DNA of 32,616 nt from an uncultured Planctomycetaceae bacterium (GTDB taxonomy: Bacteria > Planctomycetota > Planctomycetia > Planctomycetales > Planctomycetaceae), in contig CAIYBH010000460.1 of the NCBI GenBank assembly GCA_903924405.1, positions 1-32,616 of the forward strand. Reading direction: 5' to 3'. Position 1 is the stretch's first letter, and each line of letters opens with the position of its first letter. A model generated the notes under the pieces. It saw nothing but the letters and a program-made list of their open reading frames with translations, was not told the origin of the DNA and made no database searches. The position numbers were made by a program, and so were the translations under genes. Positions 1 through 8,434 of this stretch are shown here, piece after piece.

Positions 1-88
1 CGGGCACCCAACGGTCTTGAATTGCCACACCAGTTTGGCTATTCTCGAGGGGTTACAGATTCCAGCGAATTGAGCGAGCCTGCCGTTC
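1..88 (+). other. Left edge; possible 3' end of an upstream gene
   Basis: Two plus-strand frames are open from the window edge. One ends at a TGA at 71-73, 15 bases before the ATG of the next gene. The other runs to a TAG at 184-186, overlapping that gene. The first would match the 16-base spacing between the next two genes. The second has a lower GC content at third codon positions than the overlapping reading frame, so it is less likely to be coding there. Neither fragment carries a motif I recognise, so I do not assign a product. Confidence 0.25.
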
Positions 89-1351
89 ATGAAGTTCGTT
101 TCGTATCTTATCAACACACGTCTGCTGCGCGTTGGTTGGCGCGCTGCCCGGGGCGCTGTCTTCCAGCACCCGCTCTTGCGCGCTAGTCTGCTGGCCGGAT
201 GCGCGTTGTTCCTGTGTGGTGGCTGGCCATTATGGAAATGGGTCTCAGCCCTGTCAGTGGGGCGCCCCGACTTTGTGAGCGCGCAGGCTTGGGACGAGGC
301 GGAAGCCATTTGTCGCCGAAACCGTGGGGGCACCGTCCAGGATTCGGACATCCTGATGACTCTGGCTCGCCAGTCGGGCCGTCGCGGTGATCTGCAGCAT
401 GCGTTTGCCTGTTATGAGTGGATTGCTCCTTCTGACAAACGACATGGTCTGCAGGCACTCTTTGAACACGCAGTGCTGTTGCTGGACAATAACTTTGCTC
501 AACGAGCGGAGCGTGGCTTCCTGACTCTGCTGCAGCGTCATGAGCAGGGCGAGCGACTTTCCGGACGACAACTCTCGATTGCCCGTCGCTCACTGAGTCT
601 GCTGTATGGACTTCAGATGCGGATAGCCGAGCGTGCTGGCATTCTTCAGCAATTGATCAGCAATCGCCACGCTGATGTTTATGACGCCAAATACTACTAC
701 TTTCCGTCGCTGATGATCTGGCAGAATGCATGGGGCGCGGAACGAGTTGCTGCATTTCTGCGATGTGATCCTGAGAACAGGCATCTGCTGGCTGCCGCGG
801 CCCGTTACCGACTCGGCGAGGGGCAACCCGCTCTCGCTCAACAGCAACTTCTTGACCTGTATCAGCAGGAACGATCGAATCCGGACCTGACTGCGTGGCT
901 ACTTGAGAGCTGTTTTGAGCTGGACGACTGGAGTACGTTCGAGCGCATTCACCAGCAGTTGCCACCGAGGCAATCCAGCGAACCACTGCTGCTCACTCAA
1001 ATGCGGGGCGCGTGGTGTCTGCATAAAAATCAGTGGCTGGACGCCGAAGTCGTCTTTCAAGAGCTCCTCGATCGCGATGCGGCGAACAGTCAGGCCACAA
1101 TGGGACTAGCACGGGCGTTTGATCAGTCCGGGCGACACGATCAGCGCGATCAGTACCTTCAGCGTGCAGCCATTATCGCAGAACTGCGTGTTGGATTAAC
1201 CGCTGCACATCCGGGCCAGACGGACGCGTTGAGAAAAGTCGCGGGCTGGTGTCGTGAGCTGCAAATGACCGCGGCCGCGGAGACGTTTGAATTCTTCGCG
1301 GCGGCAGGCGCAGGATCGCCTGCTTCCCGGGAATTCGGGTTACCACAGTGA
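89..1351 (+). CDS. TPR-like membrane-anchored protein, partner of CRTAC1 lipoprotein
   Basis: A 420-residue protein with a short basic N-terminus (several Arg up to about residue 30) and one hydrophobic segment at about residues 28-48, then a soluble helical region. The helical region looks like degenerate tetratricopeptide repeats; the clearest are near residues 300-360, with Trp/Leu/Ala spacing and a LARAFDQSGRHDQ-type turn. TPR proteins act as scaffolds; no catalytic motif is seen. In Planctomycetota such proteins are often encoded directly before CRTAC1/ASPIC-UnbV proteins, and here the next gene begins 16 bases downstream, suggesting one operon. ATG 89 is the first start after an in-frame stop at 71-73. 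There is no strong ribosome binding site, and a TTG at 176, just before the membrane segment, is an alternative start. The TPR assignment is moderate; the partnership is inferred from adjacency. Confidence 0.6.
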   Translation: MKFVSYLINTRLLRVGWRAARGAVFQHPLLRASLLAGCALFLCGGWPLWKWVSALSVGRPDFVSAQAWDEAEAICRRNRGGTVQDSDILMTLARQSGRRGDLQHAFACYEWIAPSDKRHGLQALFEHAVLLLDNNFAQRAERGFLTLLQRHEQGERLSGRQLSIARRSLSLLYGLQMRIAERAGILQQLISNRHADVYDAKYYYFPSLMIWQNAWGAERVAAFLRCDPENRHLLAAAARYRLGEGQPALAQQQLLDLYQQERSNPDLTAWLLESCFELDDWSTFERIHQQLPPRQSSEPLLLTQMRGAWCLHKNQWLDAEVVFQELLDRDAANSQATMGLARAFDQSGRHDQRDQYLQRAAIIAELRVGLTAAHPGQTDALRKVAGWCRELQMTAAAETFEFFAAAGAGSPASREFGLPQ

Positions 1352-1367
1352 TCAGGGAAACATCGGC

Positions 1368-3194
1368 ATGAATCGGATCGGAGCAACCTGCTGTAGAACG
1401 CTGACATTGCTCCTGCTGACGTTTGCAGGCTGTGGCAGTGAGTCCGCAACTTCACCAAAGGATTCCGCGTCCGACCCAAAACCAGTATCGATGACTGCCG
1501 CCGCCCGCGCAGCAGGGAGTCGGGATGCAGATTCAACACCATCAGGTGCCTTATGCAGCTTTCGATTTCAGGAGCGAGGCGTTGAACATGGTTTCTCCTT
1601 TACTCGTCATGATGACATGCAGGGTCGCGAACGCATCCTGGAAGTGATGGGCGGCGGAGCCGCAGCGATGGATATCGACGGAGATGGCTGGACAGATCTC
1701 TGGATGAGTAATGGTTGTCGTCTTCCCTTATCACAGGATGAGGGAAACACCATGGGCAAGCTGTTTCGCAACCATGCAGGTGCGAGTTGGAACGACTGCA
1801 GTGCCGTGTCCCGACTTGTGCAGACCGGATTCGGGTTCGGGTGTGCCGCCGGCGATCTGAATGAGGACGGGTTTACCGACTTGTACGTCGCTCGGTATGG
1901 AATGGATCAATTGTGGATGAATCAGGGAGATGGCACATTTCGCGAGACCGGGGCAGCAGGTCTTCCACAAGAATCAGAATGGAGTTCCAGCGTGGCCATG
2001 GGCGACCTGAATTCCGACGGTTATCTGGATATCTTCGTCGGCACTTACGTTGAAGAATCCGATTCCGCTCCTCGAATGTGTCCGGTCGGCAAGCCCGGAA
2101 TCGGTGCGATTGGTTGCCCACCCGCTCATTTCACCGGGCTTGCAGATCGCCTATTGCTGTCGGATGGCGAGGGGGGCTTTGCAGATGCCTCGAGAGAAGC
2201 CGGTCTGGCTGACCAACCGGGAAAAACTCTGGGTGTCCTGATCTGCGATCTGGGAGGCGATGCTGGTCCGGAGGTGTATGTAGCAAATGACGGCGAGGCG
2301 AACGCGTTATGGACTCGGGAGTCCGGTTCCGACGCGCAGAGCCGAACGATCAGCGTCCCAGTCCTGCGGAATCAGGCTTTAGTCTCGTCGACAGCCTTCA
2401 ATGAGCAGGGTTTTGCCCAGGGAAGCATGGGGATTGCCGCTGCCGACCTTGATCGAAACGGAACCACAGACCTGTTCCTGACGCACTTCTTCGCCGAAAC
2501 CAATACTCTCTACAGTAATTTTTCCACAGACGAAGTACTGGTCTTTCGCGATCAGACACGAGCATCCGGGCTTGGCCCACCCTCTCTTTCCCGTGTCGGC
2601 TTTGGAGTTGCATCAATCGACATCGACAACAACGGCTGGGTTGACCTTGTGGTCGCGAATGGACACACCAATGATCTGACATGGACACCGGAAAAGACAC
2701 CCTATCGCATGGCAGCACAGGTGTTTCAGAATCAGGGGAATGGTCGCTTCAGTGAGGTTTCTCAGACCGCTGGCGATTACTTTCAGCGAGAAGTGCTTGG
2801 GCGAGGATTGGCGGAGGCCGATTTCAATCGGGACGGGCGGATGGATCTGGTGATCTCTCACCAGCTTGATTCGTCTGTGATACTGCTGAATGACACTGCG
2901 GACGCCGGACACAGTCTGACACTGCGGTTGGTGGGCAGGCGCTGCACGCGCACTCCGATTACTGCGGTTGTCACACTGAAGGATGTCGAACCCATAGTCA
3001 GAGATCAGCTGGCGGGCGGTGGCAGTTACCAGGCAGCCAGCGAGATGGAGATGCACTTTGGTCTTGGCAAGGAATCAGACAGTGGTCTGACAGTGCGCTG
3101 GCCAAACGGCGCAGAACAATCTCTGGATCATGTCCCGTCGGGCTACTGGATCGTGCGCGAGGGCGAGCAGCGAGCCTGGTCCGTTCCATTCTGA
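1368..3194 (+). CDS. CRTAC1 family FG-GAP/VCBS repeat lipoprotein with ASPIC/UnbV domain
   Basis: A 608-residue exported protein. I chose ATG 1368 over an upstream in-frame ATG at 1287 because it has AGGGAA eight bases upstream and gives a lipoprotein-type signal (MNRIG..., hydrophobic stretch, FAGC with the modifiable Cys at residue 22). The body carries repeated calcium-binding FG-GAP/VCBS loops: DIDGDGWTDL (about 102-111), DLNEDGFTDL (163-172), DLNSDGYLDI (213-222), and later DLDRNGTTDL, DIDNNGWVDL and DFNRDGRMDL. These imply a beta-propeller. The C-terminus has the ASPIC/UnbV signature: GGGSY, then HFGLG and a VRWPNG motif. Such proteins sit at the cell surface; binding of polysaccharide or protein partners is family inference and the substrate is unknown. 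The gene probably forms an operon with the TPR gene ahead and converges on the dehydratase gene. Confidence 0.88.
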   Translation: MNRIGATCCRTLTLLLLTFAGCGSESATSPKDSASDPKPVSMTAAARAAGSRDADSTPSGALCSFRFQERGVEHGFSFTRHDDMQGRERILEVMGGGAAAMDIDGDGWTDLWMSNGCRLPLSQDEGNTMGKLFRNHAGASWNDCSAVSRLVQTGFGFGCAAGDLNEDGFTDLYVARYGMDQLWMNQGDGTFRETGAAGLPQESEWSSSVAMGDLNSDGYLDIFVGTYVEESDSAPRMCPVGKPGIGAIGCPPAHFTGLADRLLLSDGEGGFADASREAGLADQPGKTLGVLICDLGGDAGPEVYVANDGEANALWTRESGSDAQSRTISVPVLRNQALVSSTAFNEQGFAQGSMGIAAADLDRNGTTDLFLTHFFAETNTLYSNFSTDEVLVFRDQTRASGLGPPSLSRVGFGVASIDIDNNGWVDLVVANGHTNDLTWTPEKTPYRMAAQVFQNQGNGRFSEVSQTAGDYFQREVLGRGLAEADFNRDGRMDLVISHQLDSSVILLNDTADAGHSLTLRLVGRRCTRTPITAVVTLKDVEPIVRDQLAGGGSYQAASEMEMHFGLGKESDSGLTVRWPNGAEQSLDHVPSGYWIVREGEQRAWSVPF

Positions 3195-3241
3195 CGGGAC
3201 AACGTCCCACGGATCGGCGACCGGTCCAAAGTGCTCAGTCA

Positions 3242-4978
3242 TTAATAAATCGCGGGCGGCGGATCGTGGCTTCCATCGGCATGAAGAAAACGGAAGTCAC
3301 AGCCCTCGTGTGCCTGAGTGGTCTGTTCAGCATAAAGCTTGCCGTAGCCCCGGGTGAAGGCTGGAGCAGGAGCGACCCACTGCGATTTTCTGGCGGCAAA
3401 CTCTTCGTCCGAAATCTCCAATGTCAATGTTCGACCGACAACATCGAGCCTGATCATGTCTCCGGTTCTGACCAGAGCGAGAGGGCCACCGACGAAAGAT
3501 TCCGGTGACACGTGCAGCACACAGGCTCCGTAGCTGGTTCCGCTCATGCGAGCGTCGCTGATGCGGACCATGTCACGGACCCCCTGCTGCAGCAGGTACT
3601 TCGGGATCGGCAACATTCCCCATTCAGGAATTCCAGGCGCGCCAAGCGGTCCGGCATTCTGCAGGACAATGACGTGATCGGGCGTTAATGCCAGTGCTGG
3701 ATCATCAATACGAGCCTTCAGATCCGGGTAGTTTTGAAAAACAACGGCCGGGCCGCGGTGCTGCAGCAAAGCGGCCTGAGCGGCTGCGGGCTTGATCACG
3801 CATCCATCCGGGGCCAGATTGCCTCGCAACACGGCAAGACTGCCGGTCGCGCACACGGGGTTGTCGCGACGGCGAATGACATCCTCATTCCAAACCTGAG
3901 CTCCCGCGATCGCTTCGCCCAACGTCTGAAACTGGACGGTAGAAGCATCGAGGTGAAGCAGATCGCCAATCTGATTCAGCAGCGCGCAGAGGCCACCGGC
4001 GTCGAAAAAATCAGCCATGACCCATGTTCCGGTTGGACGCAGATTGGCCAGCACAGGCGTTCGCTGCGAGATGCGGTCAAAATCTTCAAGAGTCAGTGCC
4101 ACACCTGCGCGTCCCGCCATTGCCATCAGGTGGACGATTGCATTCGTGGAACCACCGAGTGCCATGAGAGTGGTGATGGCATTCTCAAATGCCGAGCGGT
4201 TGAGCAAATCGGTGGGACGACGGTTTCTCCAGGCAAGTTCCACAGCCGCACGTCCGGTTTCTGCCGCCATGCGCGCGTGTCCGGAATGCGTTGCGGGCAG
4301 CGAACTAGCGCCCGCGAGTGTCATCCCGAGGACTTCTGCCAGAGCCGTCATGGTGGAGGCCGTCCCCATGGTCATGCAGTGGCCCGGTGAGGCGGCAATA
4401 TAATCTTCGAGGTCGCACCACGATTCACAGGACAATCGGCCCGCCCCGCGTTCGGCCCAGAACCGCCAGACGTCCGTACCGCTGGCCAGTTGCTCGCCAT
4501 GCCACGACGTGCGGTTCATTGGTCCGCCGGGCATAACAATTGAAGGCACGTTGGCGCTTAGCGCACCCATCAGCAGTGCCGGTGTCGTCTTGTCGCAACC
4601 GCCCATCAGAACCGCAGCGTCAATTGGATAGGTACGCAGCACTTCCTCGGCTTCCATTGCGAGGAAATTGCGGTAGTACATGGACGTGGGCTTCATGAAC
4701 GTTTCACTGAGCCCCATGACCGGGATTTCCACAGGAAATCCACCGGCCTGCCAGACACCCCGCTTGATGTCCTCAGCACGCTGGCGGAAGTGTGCGTGGC
4801 AGGAAATCAGATCATTCCATGTATTCAGAATTCCGATTACTGGCTTACCGGCAAAGTCTTCGGTGGAAAAGCCGGCCTGCTTCTGTCGTGACCGATGGCC
4901 GAAGGAACGCAGATCATCCGGTCCCAGGTAACGATGACTGCGCAATTCTTCCGGTTTCAGTCGTTCACCCGCCGTCAT
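3242..4978 (-). CDS. IlvD/Edd family dehydratase, sugar-acid (arabinonate/xylonate) type
   Basis: A 578-residue enzyme of the IlvD/Edd family, which removes water from dihydroxy acids to give 2-keto-3-deoxy acids. Three cysteines sit where the [2Fe-2S] ligands of L-arabinonate and D-xylonate dehydratases lie: Cys60 (LISCHAHFR), Cys128 (MGGCDKTTP) and Cys201 (SPGHCMTMGTAS). Lys129 beside Cys128 matches the carbamylated Mg-binding lysine, and Ser479 (SDARMSGTSYG) matches the catalytic serine. Length, cysteine spacing and the N-terminal GHRSRQKQAGF region fit the sugar-acid subgroup better than true IlvD of branched-chain amino acid synthesis. It is probably cytoplasmic and may serve pentonate or other aldonic acid breakdown. 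No other gene of such a pathway is adjacent, so the substrate is not determined. The gene stands alone and converges on the lipoprotein gene. Confidence 0.88.
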   Translation of the reverse strand: MTAGERLKPEELRSHRYLGPDDLRSFGHRSRQKQAGFSTEDFAGKPVIGILNTWNDLISCHAHFRQRAEDIKRGVWQAGGFPVEIPVMGLSETFMKPTSMYYRNFLAMEAEEVLRTYPIDAAVLMGGCDKTTPALLMGALSANVPSIVMPGGPMNRTSWHGEQLASGTDVWRFWAERGAGRLSCESWCDLEDYIAASPGHCMTMGTASTMTALAEVLGMTLAGASSLPATHSGHARMAAETGRAAVELAWRNRRPTDLLNRSAFENAITTLMALGGSTNAIVHLMAMAGRAGVALTLEDFDRISQRTPVLANLRPTGTWVMADFFDAGGLCALLNQIGDLLHLDASTVQFQTLGEAIAGAQVWNEDVIRRRDNPVCATGSLAVLRGNLAPDGCVIKPAAAQAALLQHRGPAVVFQNYPDLKARIDDPALALTPDHVIVLQNAGPLGAPGIPEWGMLPIPKYLLQQGVRDMVRISDARMSGTSYGACVLHVSPESFVGGPLALVRTGDMIRLDVVGRTLTLEISDEEFAARKSQWVAPAPAFTRGYGKLYAEQTTQAHEGCDFRFLHADGSHDPPPAIY

Positions 4979-5258
4979 GGTCTACTCGTTCTGTTTCCAG
5001 GTCTGAAAGTCAACAAAAATCGAAGAAAAATGATCCGGCCCCGGAACCAGGAACTGGCAGATCACCAGTCGGAATTCACTTGCACCGGCGAGGTCCGGAT
5101 TTGCTGTTTTGTCGGATTGCCGAAGAACCATAGTGCATACGAGGGAGTTTTTGAACAGTACAGCCGCGATTCACATCACACAGAAGATCATGTCGCCGTT
5201 AATCCCACACAGACGGCATGCAAACGGGTCCGCGCGCCGTGATCAGCCATAAGTCCTG

Positions 5259-6698
5259 CTACAAAACCCCCTCGATCACCGTCCCGTGATCCAGTACGGG
5301 CAAGGGTCGACCGAACTGATCGGGAAGGCGTGTCTCCGGAGCAATTCCCAGCGCGGTGTAGACAGTGGCAGCGATATCGGCAGGGCCCCACGGTGTTGAC
5401 GTGGGCCAGGCAGCCTGTTCGTCGGAAGCTCCAATCACCGTACCGCGTTGTGTGCCACCACCGGCAAAGAAGATTGACCCACACATCCCCCAGTGATCCC
5501 GTCCGCCCGAGGCATTGATCTTTGGTGTGCGTCCGAACTCCGTCAAGAAGACCACCAGCGTTCGATCCAGCAGTCCGCGGTGTTTCAGGTCGCTGATCAG
5601 TGCTGCACAGGCCCGATCCGTGCCTGCGAGGTGATACCCGCGCATGCACAATTCCGAAACATGTGGAAAGTTCTGCCCAGCCGCATTGTGATTGTCCCAG
5701 AGATTTCCGTAGTCCGGGTCATAGCCGTAGTCCACCATGACAAATCTCGCACCGGATTCCACCAGGCGACGGGCCATGAGACATCGTTGCCCGATTTTGG
5801 TCTGTCCATACTCCTGCCGTGTTTCCTCAGACTCCAGAGACAAGTCAAAGGCCTGCCGTACCTGCGGCGACGTCAGCAGATGGGCTGCTCCCTCGTACTG
5901 CTGCTGCTGACTGCCTGTGGCATGCGTCAGAGTTTGATCCAGCGACCGTCGAACGGCATCCAGAGAATTTCGCAACGCCATTCGGGCATTCAATCGTTGT
6001 GATGACAGTCCGGCCAGCGGTTGCAGGTCCCTGGGAGTTAAATCCTCCCAGGCCTCGGCCGGAGGATTTGGGGATTTTTCGCCCACCGTGAAGTCGGGCT
6101 GCTCGGGAACGCCGGCCGTGCAGAATGGCGCGTGCCCGTTTCCCAGCCAGCCGCCGACAAACAGGTTATGCGGCGGCGGCCCAGGCCTGGTGACTCCTGG
6201 AACGGCGATGTATCCGGGTAAGCCATTGCGTGATCCCTGCAGGTAGCTGACAATTGCACCGATATTCGGCTCTGAAAAGAGTTGCGCCGCTGTCACTCGT
6301 CGGCCGGACAGCGTGTAGACCTGACTGAGCAGATGATCGTTGTTGTCATGCGAAAAGCTGCGTACCAGACACAATTCATCCGCCAACTGAGCCATCCGCG
6401 ACATTGGCTGTGCAAAGTGCACCCCCGGCAGCGCTGTGGCGATCGTCTGCAGAGTCCCACGGACTTCCACAGGGGCCTGAGGTTTGGGATCGAAGGAGTC
6501 CAGATGTGTGACCCCGCCCCCCATCCAGAGAAAAATCACCGAGTCCGCGGATGCAGCCAGCGTTTGAGCAGCGGGCGTAGCCCAGGCCGCCGGGATTACG
6601 GAGGAAGCCACAGAAACCGCCCCGGCACGCAGAACATCGCGTCGCCCCAACAGCGGCGCACAGGGAAGCAGCGGAGATGGCACAGGCGTCATTCGCAT
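5259..6698 (-). CDS. DUF1501 family exported protein (copy 1)
   Basis: A 479-residue DUF1501 protein, a family of the alkaline phosphatase/sulfatase-like fold that is much expanded in Planctomycetota. The N-terminus has a Tat-type signal (LGRRDVLRAGAVSVASS). Family marks follow: FLWMGGGVTHLDSFDPKP after the signal, LADELCLVRSFSHDNNDH, MARRLVESGARFV, and TEFGRTPKINASGGRDHW at about residues 386-403. The His/Asp pair in the last motif probably binds metal or substrate, by analogy with the fold. The start at 6698 is preceded by AGGGG at about seven bases. It is divergent from a second DUF1501 gene with 281 bases between them. Many DUF1501 genes are paired with a DUF1549/DUF1553 cytochrome-like gene, but none lies beside this one. 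The true substrate is unknown. Confidence 0.9.
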   Translation of the reverse strand: MRMTPVPSPLLPCAPLLGRRDVLRAGAVSVASSVIPAAWATPAAQTLAASADSVIFLWMGGGVTHLDSFDPKPQAPVEVRGTLQTIATALPGVHFAQPMSRMAQLADELCLVRSFSHDNNDHLLSQVYTLSGRRVTAAQLFSEPNIGAIVSYLQGSRNGLPGYIAVPGVTRPGPPPHNLFVGGWLGNGHAPFCTAGVPEQPDFTVGEKSPNPPAEAWEDLTPRDLQPLAGLSSQRLNARMALRNSLDAVRRSLDQTLTHATGSQQQQYEGAAHLLTSPQVRQAFDLSLESEETRQEYGQTKIGQRCLMARRLVESGARFVMVDYGYDPDYGNLWDNHNAAGQNFPHVSELCMRGYHLAGTDRACAALISDLKHRGLLDRTLVVFLTEFGRTPKINASGGRDHWGMCGSIFFAGGGTQRGTVIGASDEQAAWPTSTPWGPADIAATVYTALGIAPETRLPDQFGRPLPVLDHGTVIEGVL

Positions 6699-6979
6699 CC
6701 GTATACCCCTTTTGATCGAGTGTCTCGGCAGGCGGACAGTCTACGTTCTGAAGCGGATGAGGAAAACAGTGGAAGGGGTCCGGCAGCTTTGAAAACGCAA
6801 TTCCCCCGCTTTCGTCGGAAAATCCCGCTTTTCCCCGCCAGAAAATCTGTCAGACTGTGGACACACCGCAGGGTCGCTTCCCCAGCACCCCGCGCCCGCT
6901 TTTCGCTGCCACACGGGATCCTGACGCCCGAGTCCAGCGCCCCACCCACTGTCCTCAGCGTGTCAGGCGGAGACGAACG

Positions 6980-8386
6980 ATGCTTTCGTTCTGGGATTTT
7001 GATCGACGCGTCGGCAAACGCCAATTCCTGCAGGCTGGCTCACTGGCGCTCGGTGGACTGGGACTGCCCGGACTGCTGCGTTCCGCCGCGGGCGTGCCGT
7101 CTCCCATCGCCTCGTCCGTGCTCCGCGATCGGGCTGTAATTTTTCTGTTTCTGCACGGAGGCCCCAGTCAGACAGAAACCTTTGACCCGAAAATGACGGC
7201 CCCCGTAGGCATTCAAAGTGTCACGGGCGAATTGCAGACGCAGATTCCCGGAATCACCTTCGGTGGCACTTTTCCACGACTTGCCGCACTCGCCGACAAA
7301 CTCACTATCGTCCGTAGTTTTGCCACGGGTGACGGCAATCACGATATCAAACCCATCGTCGGCCGCGACACACTCAACGCCAACCTCGGTTCTCTCTATT
7401 CCCGCGTCGCAGGTACAAATCGCCCGGGCTCAGGAATTCCAACCAATGTGGCCCTGTTCCCTCAGGCGGTTGTGGCCGACGCCCAACCTGCGGTCCGGGA
7501 CTTCGGAGATTTCACTGCCGCCGGCAAACTGGGTGGCGGGTATCGGCCATTCGTCCCCGGTGCCGGAGGTGAAGCGCAGGAAAACATGAAGCTGTATCTC
7601 GACAGAGCTCGGCTTGATGATCGCCGACATCTGCTGCAGCAACTGGATGGCCTGCAGCGCGCCGTGGATCACTCCGGAACACTCTCGGGAATGGACCGCA
7701 TTCAACAGCAGGCGTTCGACACTATCATCGGTGGGGTCGCAAAAGCCTTTGATCTCAGTCAGGAAGATGCGAGGACGCTGGCACGGTTTGATACCGCGTC
7801 GCTGCTGCGACCGGACGACATCAGCCGACGCTGGAACAATCATCGCAACTATGTCGACAATGTCCAAAGCCTTGGCAAACTGCTGTTACTGGCGCGACGG
7901 TTGTGCGAAGCGGGTTGTGGATTTGTGACCGTCACCACCAACTTTGTCTGGGACATGCACTCTGACGTGAATAACGCGGGGGTTGAGGAAGGGATGCGTT
8001 ACATGGGAACGCCGCTGGATCATGCCCTTTCAGCATTTGTCGAAGACTTGTGGGCCCGTGGTCTGCAGGATCGCATCCTGCTGGTGGCCTGCGGAGAAAT
8101 GGGCCGCACTCCACGGATTAACGCCAATGGCGGCCGGGATCACTGGGGCGGACTGGCTCCTTTACTGATGACCGGTGGCGGACTGCCCGGCGGTCAGGTC
8201 ATCGGCGAATCCACCAAAGACGCCGGTGAGCCCGCCTCTGCCCCTCAGCGAATTCCGAATCTCGTCTCCACACTGCTGCATTCGCTGTTTGATATCAGTC
8301 TGCTGCGTCTGGCGCCCGGCATTCCGAGGGAAATTACGCAGCAACTTGCGGCGGCGGATCCCATTCCCGGATTGAGCTTTTCGTGA
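6980..8386 (+). CDS. DUF1501 family exported protein (copy 2)
   Basis: A 468-residue DUF1501 protein. I chose ATG 6980 over an upstream in-frame ATG at 6857 because GGAG lies seven bases upstream and the protein then begins with a typical short DUF1501 leader. The leader has KRQFLQAGSLALGG, so the usual twin arginine is Lys-Arg in the key position, a weaker Tat signal. Motifs: FLFLHGGPSQTETFDPK after the leader, KLTIVRSFATGDGNHD, LARRLCEAGCGFVTV, and GEMGRTPRINANGGRDHW at about 373-389. It differs clearly from copy 1, so the pair is not a recent duplication. It is transcribed away from copy 1 and ends 48 bases before the convergent end of the DUF2325-like gene. Function within the family is unknown. 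Confidence 0.9.
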   Translation: MLSFWDFDRRVGKRQFLQAGSLALGGLGLPGLLRSAAGVPSPIASSVLRDRAVIFLFLHGGPSQTETFDPKMTAPVGIQSVTGELQTQIPGITFGGTFPRLAALADKLTIVRSFATGDGNHDIKPIVGRDTLNANLGSLYSRVAGTNRPGSGIPTNVALFPQAVVADAQPAVRDFGDFTAAGKLGGGYRPFVPGAGGEAQENMKLYLDRARLDDRRHLLQQLDGLQRAVDHSGTLSGMDRIQQQAFDTIIGGVAKAFDLSQEDARTLARFDTASLLRPDDISRRWNNHRNYVDNVQSLGKLLLLARRLCEAGCGFVTVTTNFVWDMHSDVNNAGVEEGMRYMGTPLDHALSAFVEDLWARGLQDRILLVACGEMGRTPRINANGGRDHWGGLAPLLMTGGGLPGGQVIGESTKDAGEPASAPQRIPNLVSTLLHSLFDISLLRLAPGIPREITQQLAAADPIPGLSFS

Positions 8387-8434
8387 ATCGCAGCGAATGG
8401 CCCACCAGTGCCGCCGATTGACAGCCCCGACCCG

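Noticed and set aside
3196..3208. Hairpin GGGAC-AAC-GTCCC between the convergent lipoprotein and dehydratase genes
   Set aside because: Only five base pairs and no T-run; it may be chance, so I did not call a terminator.
3734..4390. A 218-codon plus-strand open frame opposite the dehydratase gene
   Set aside because: Shadow of a strongly conserved enzyme; no motif or ribosome binding site.
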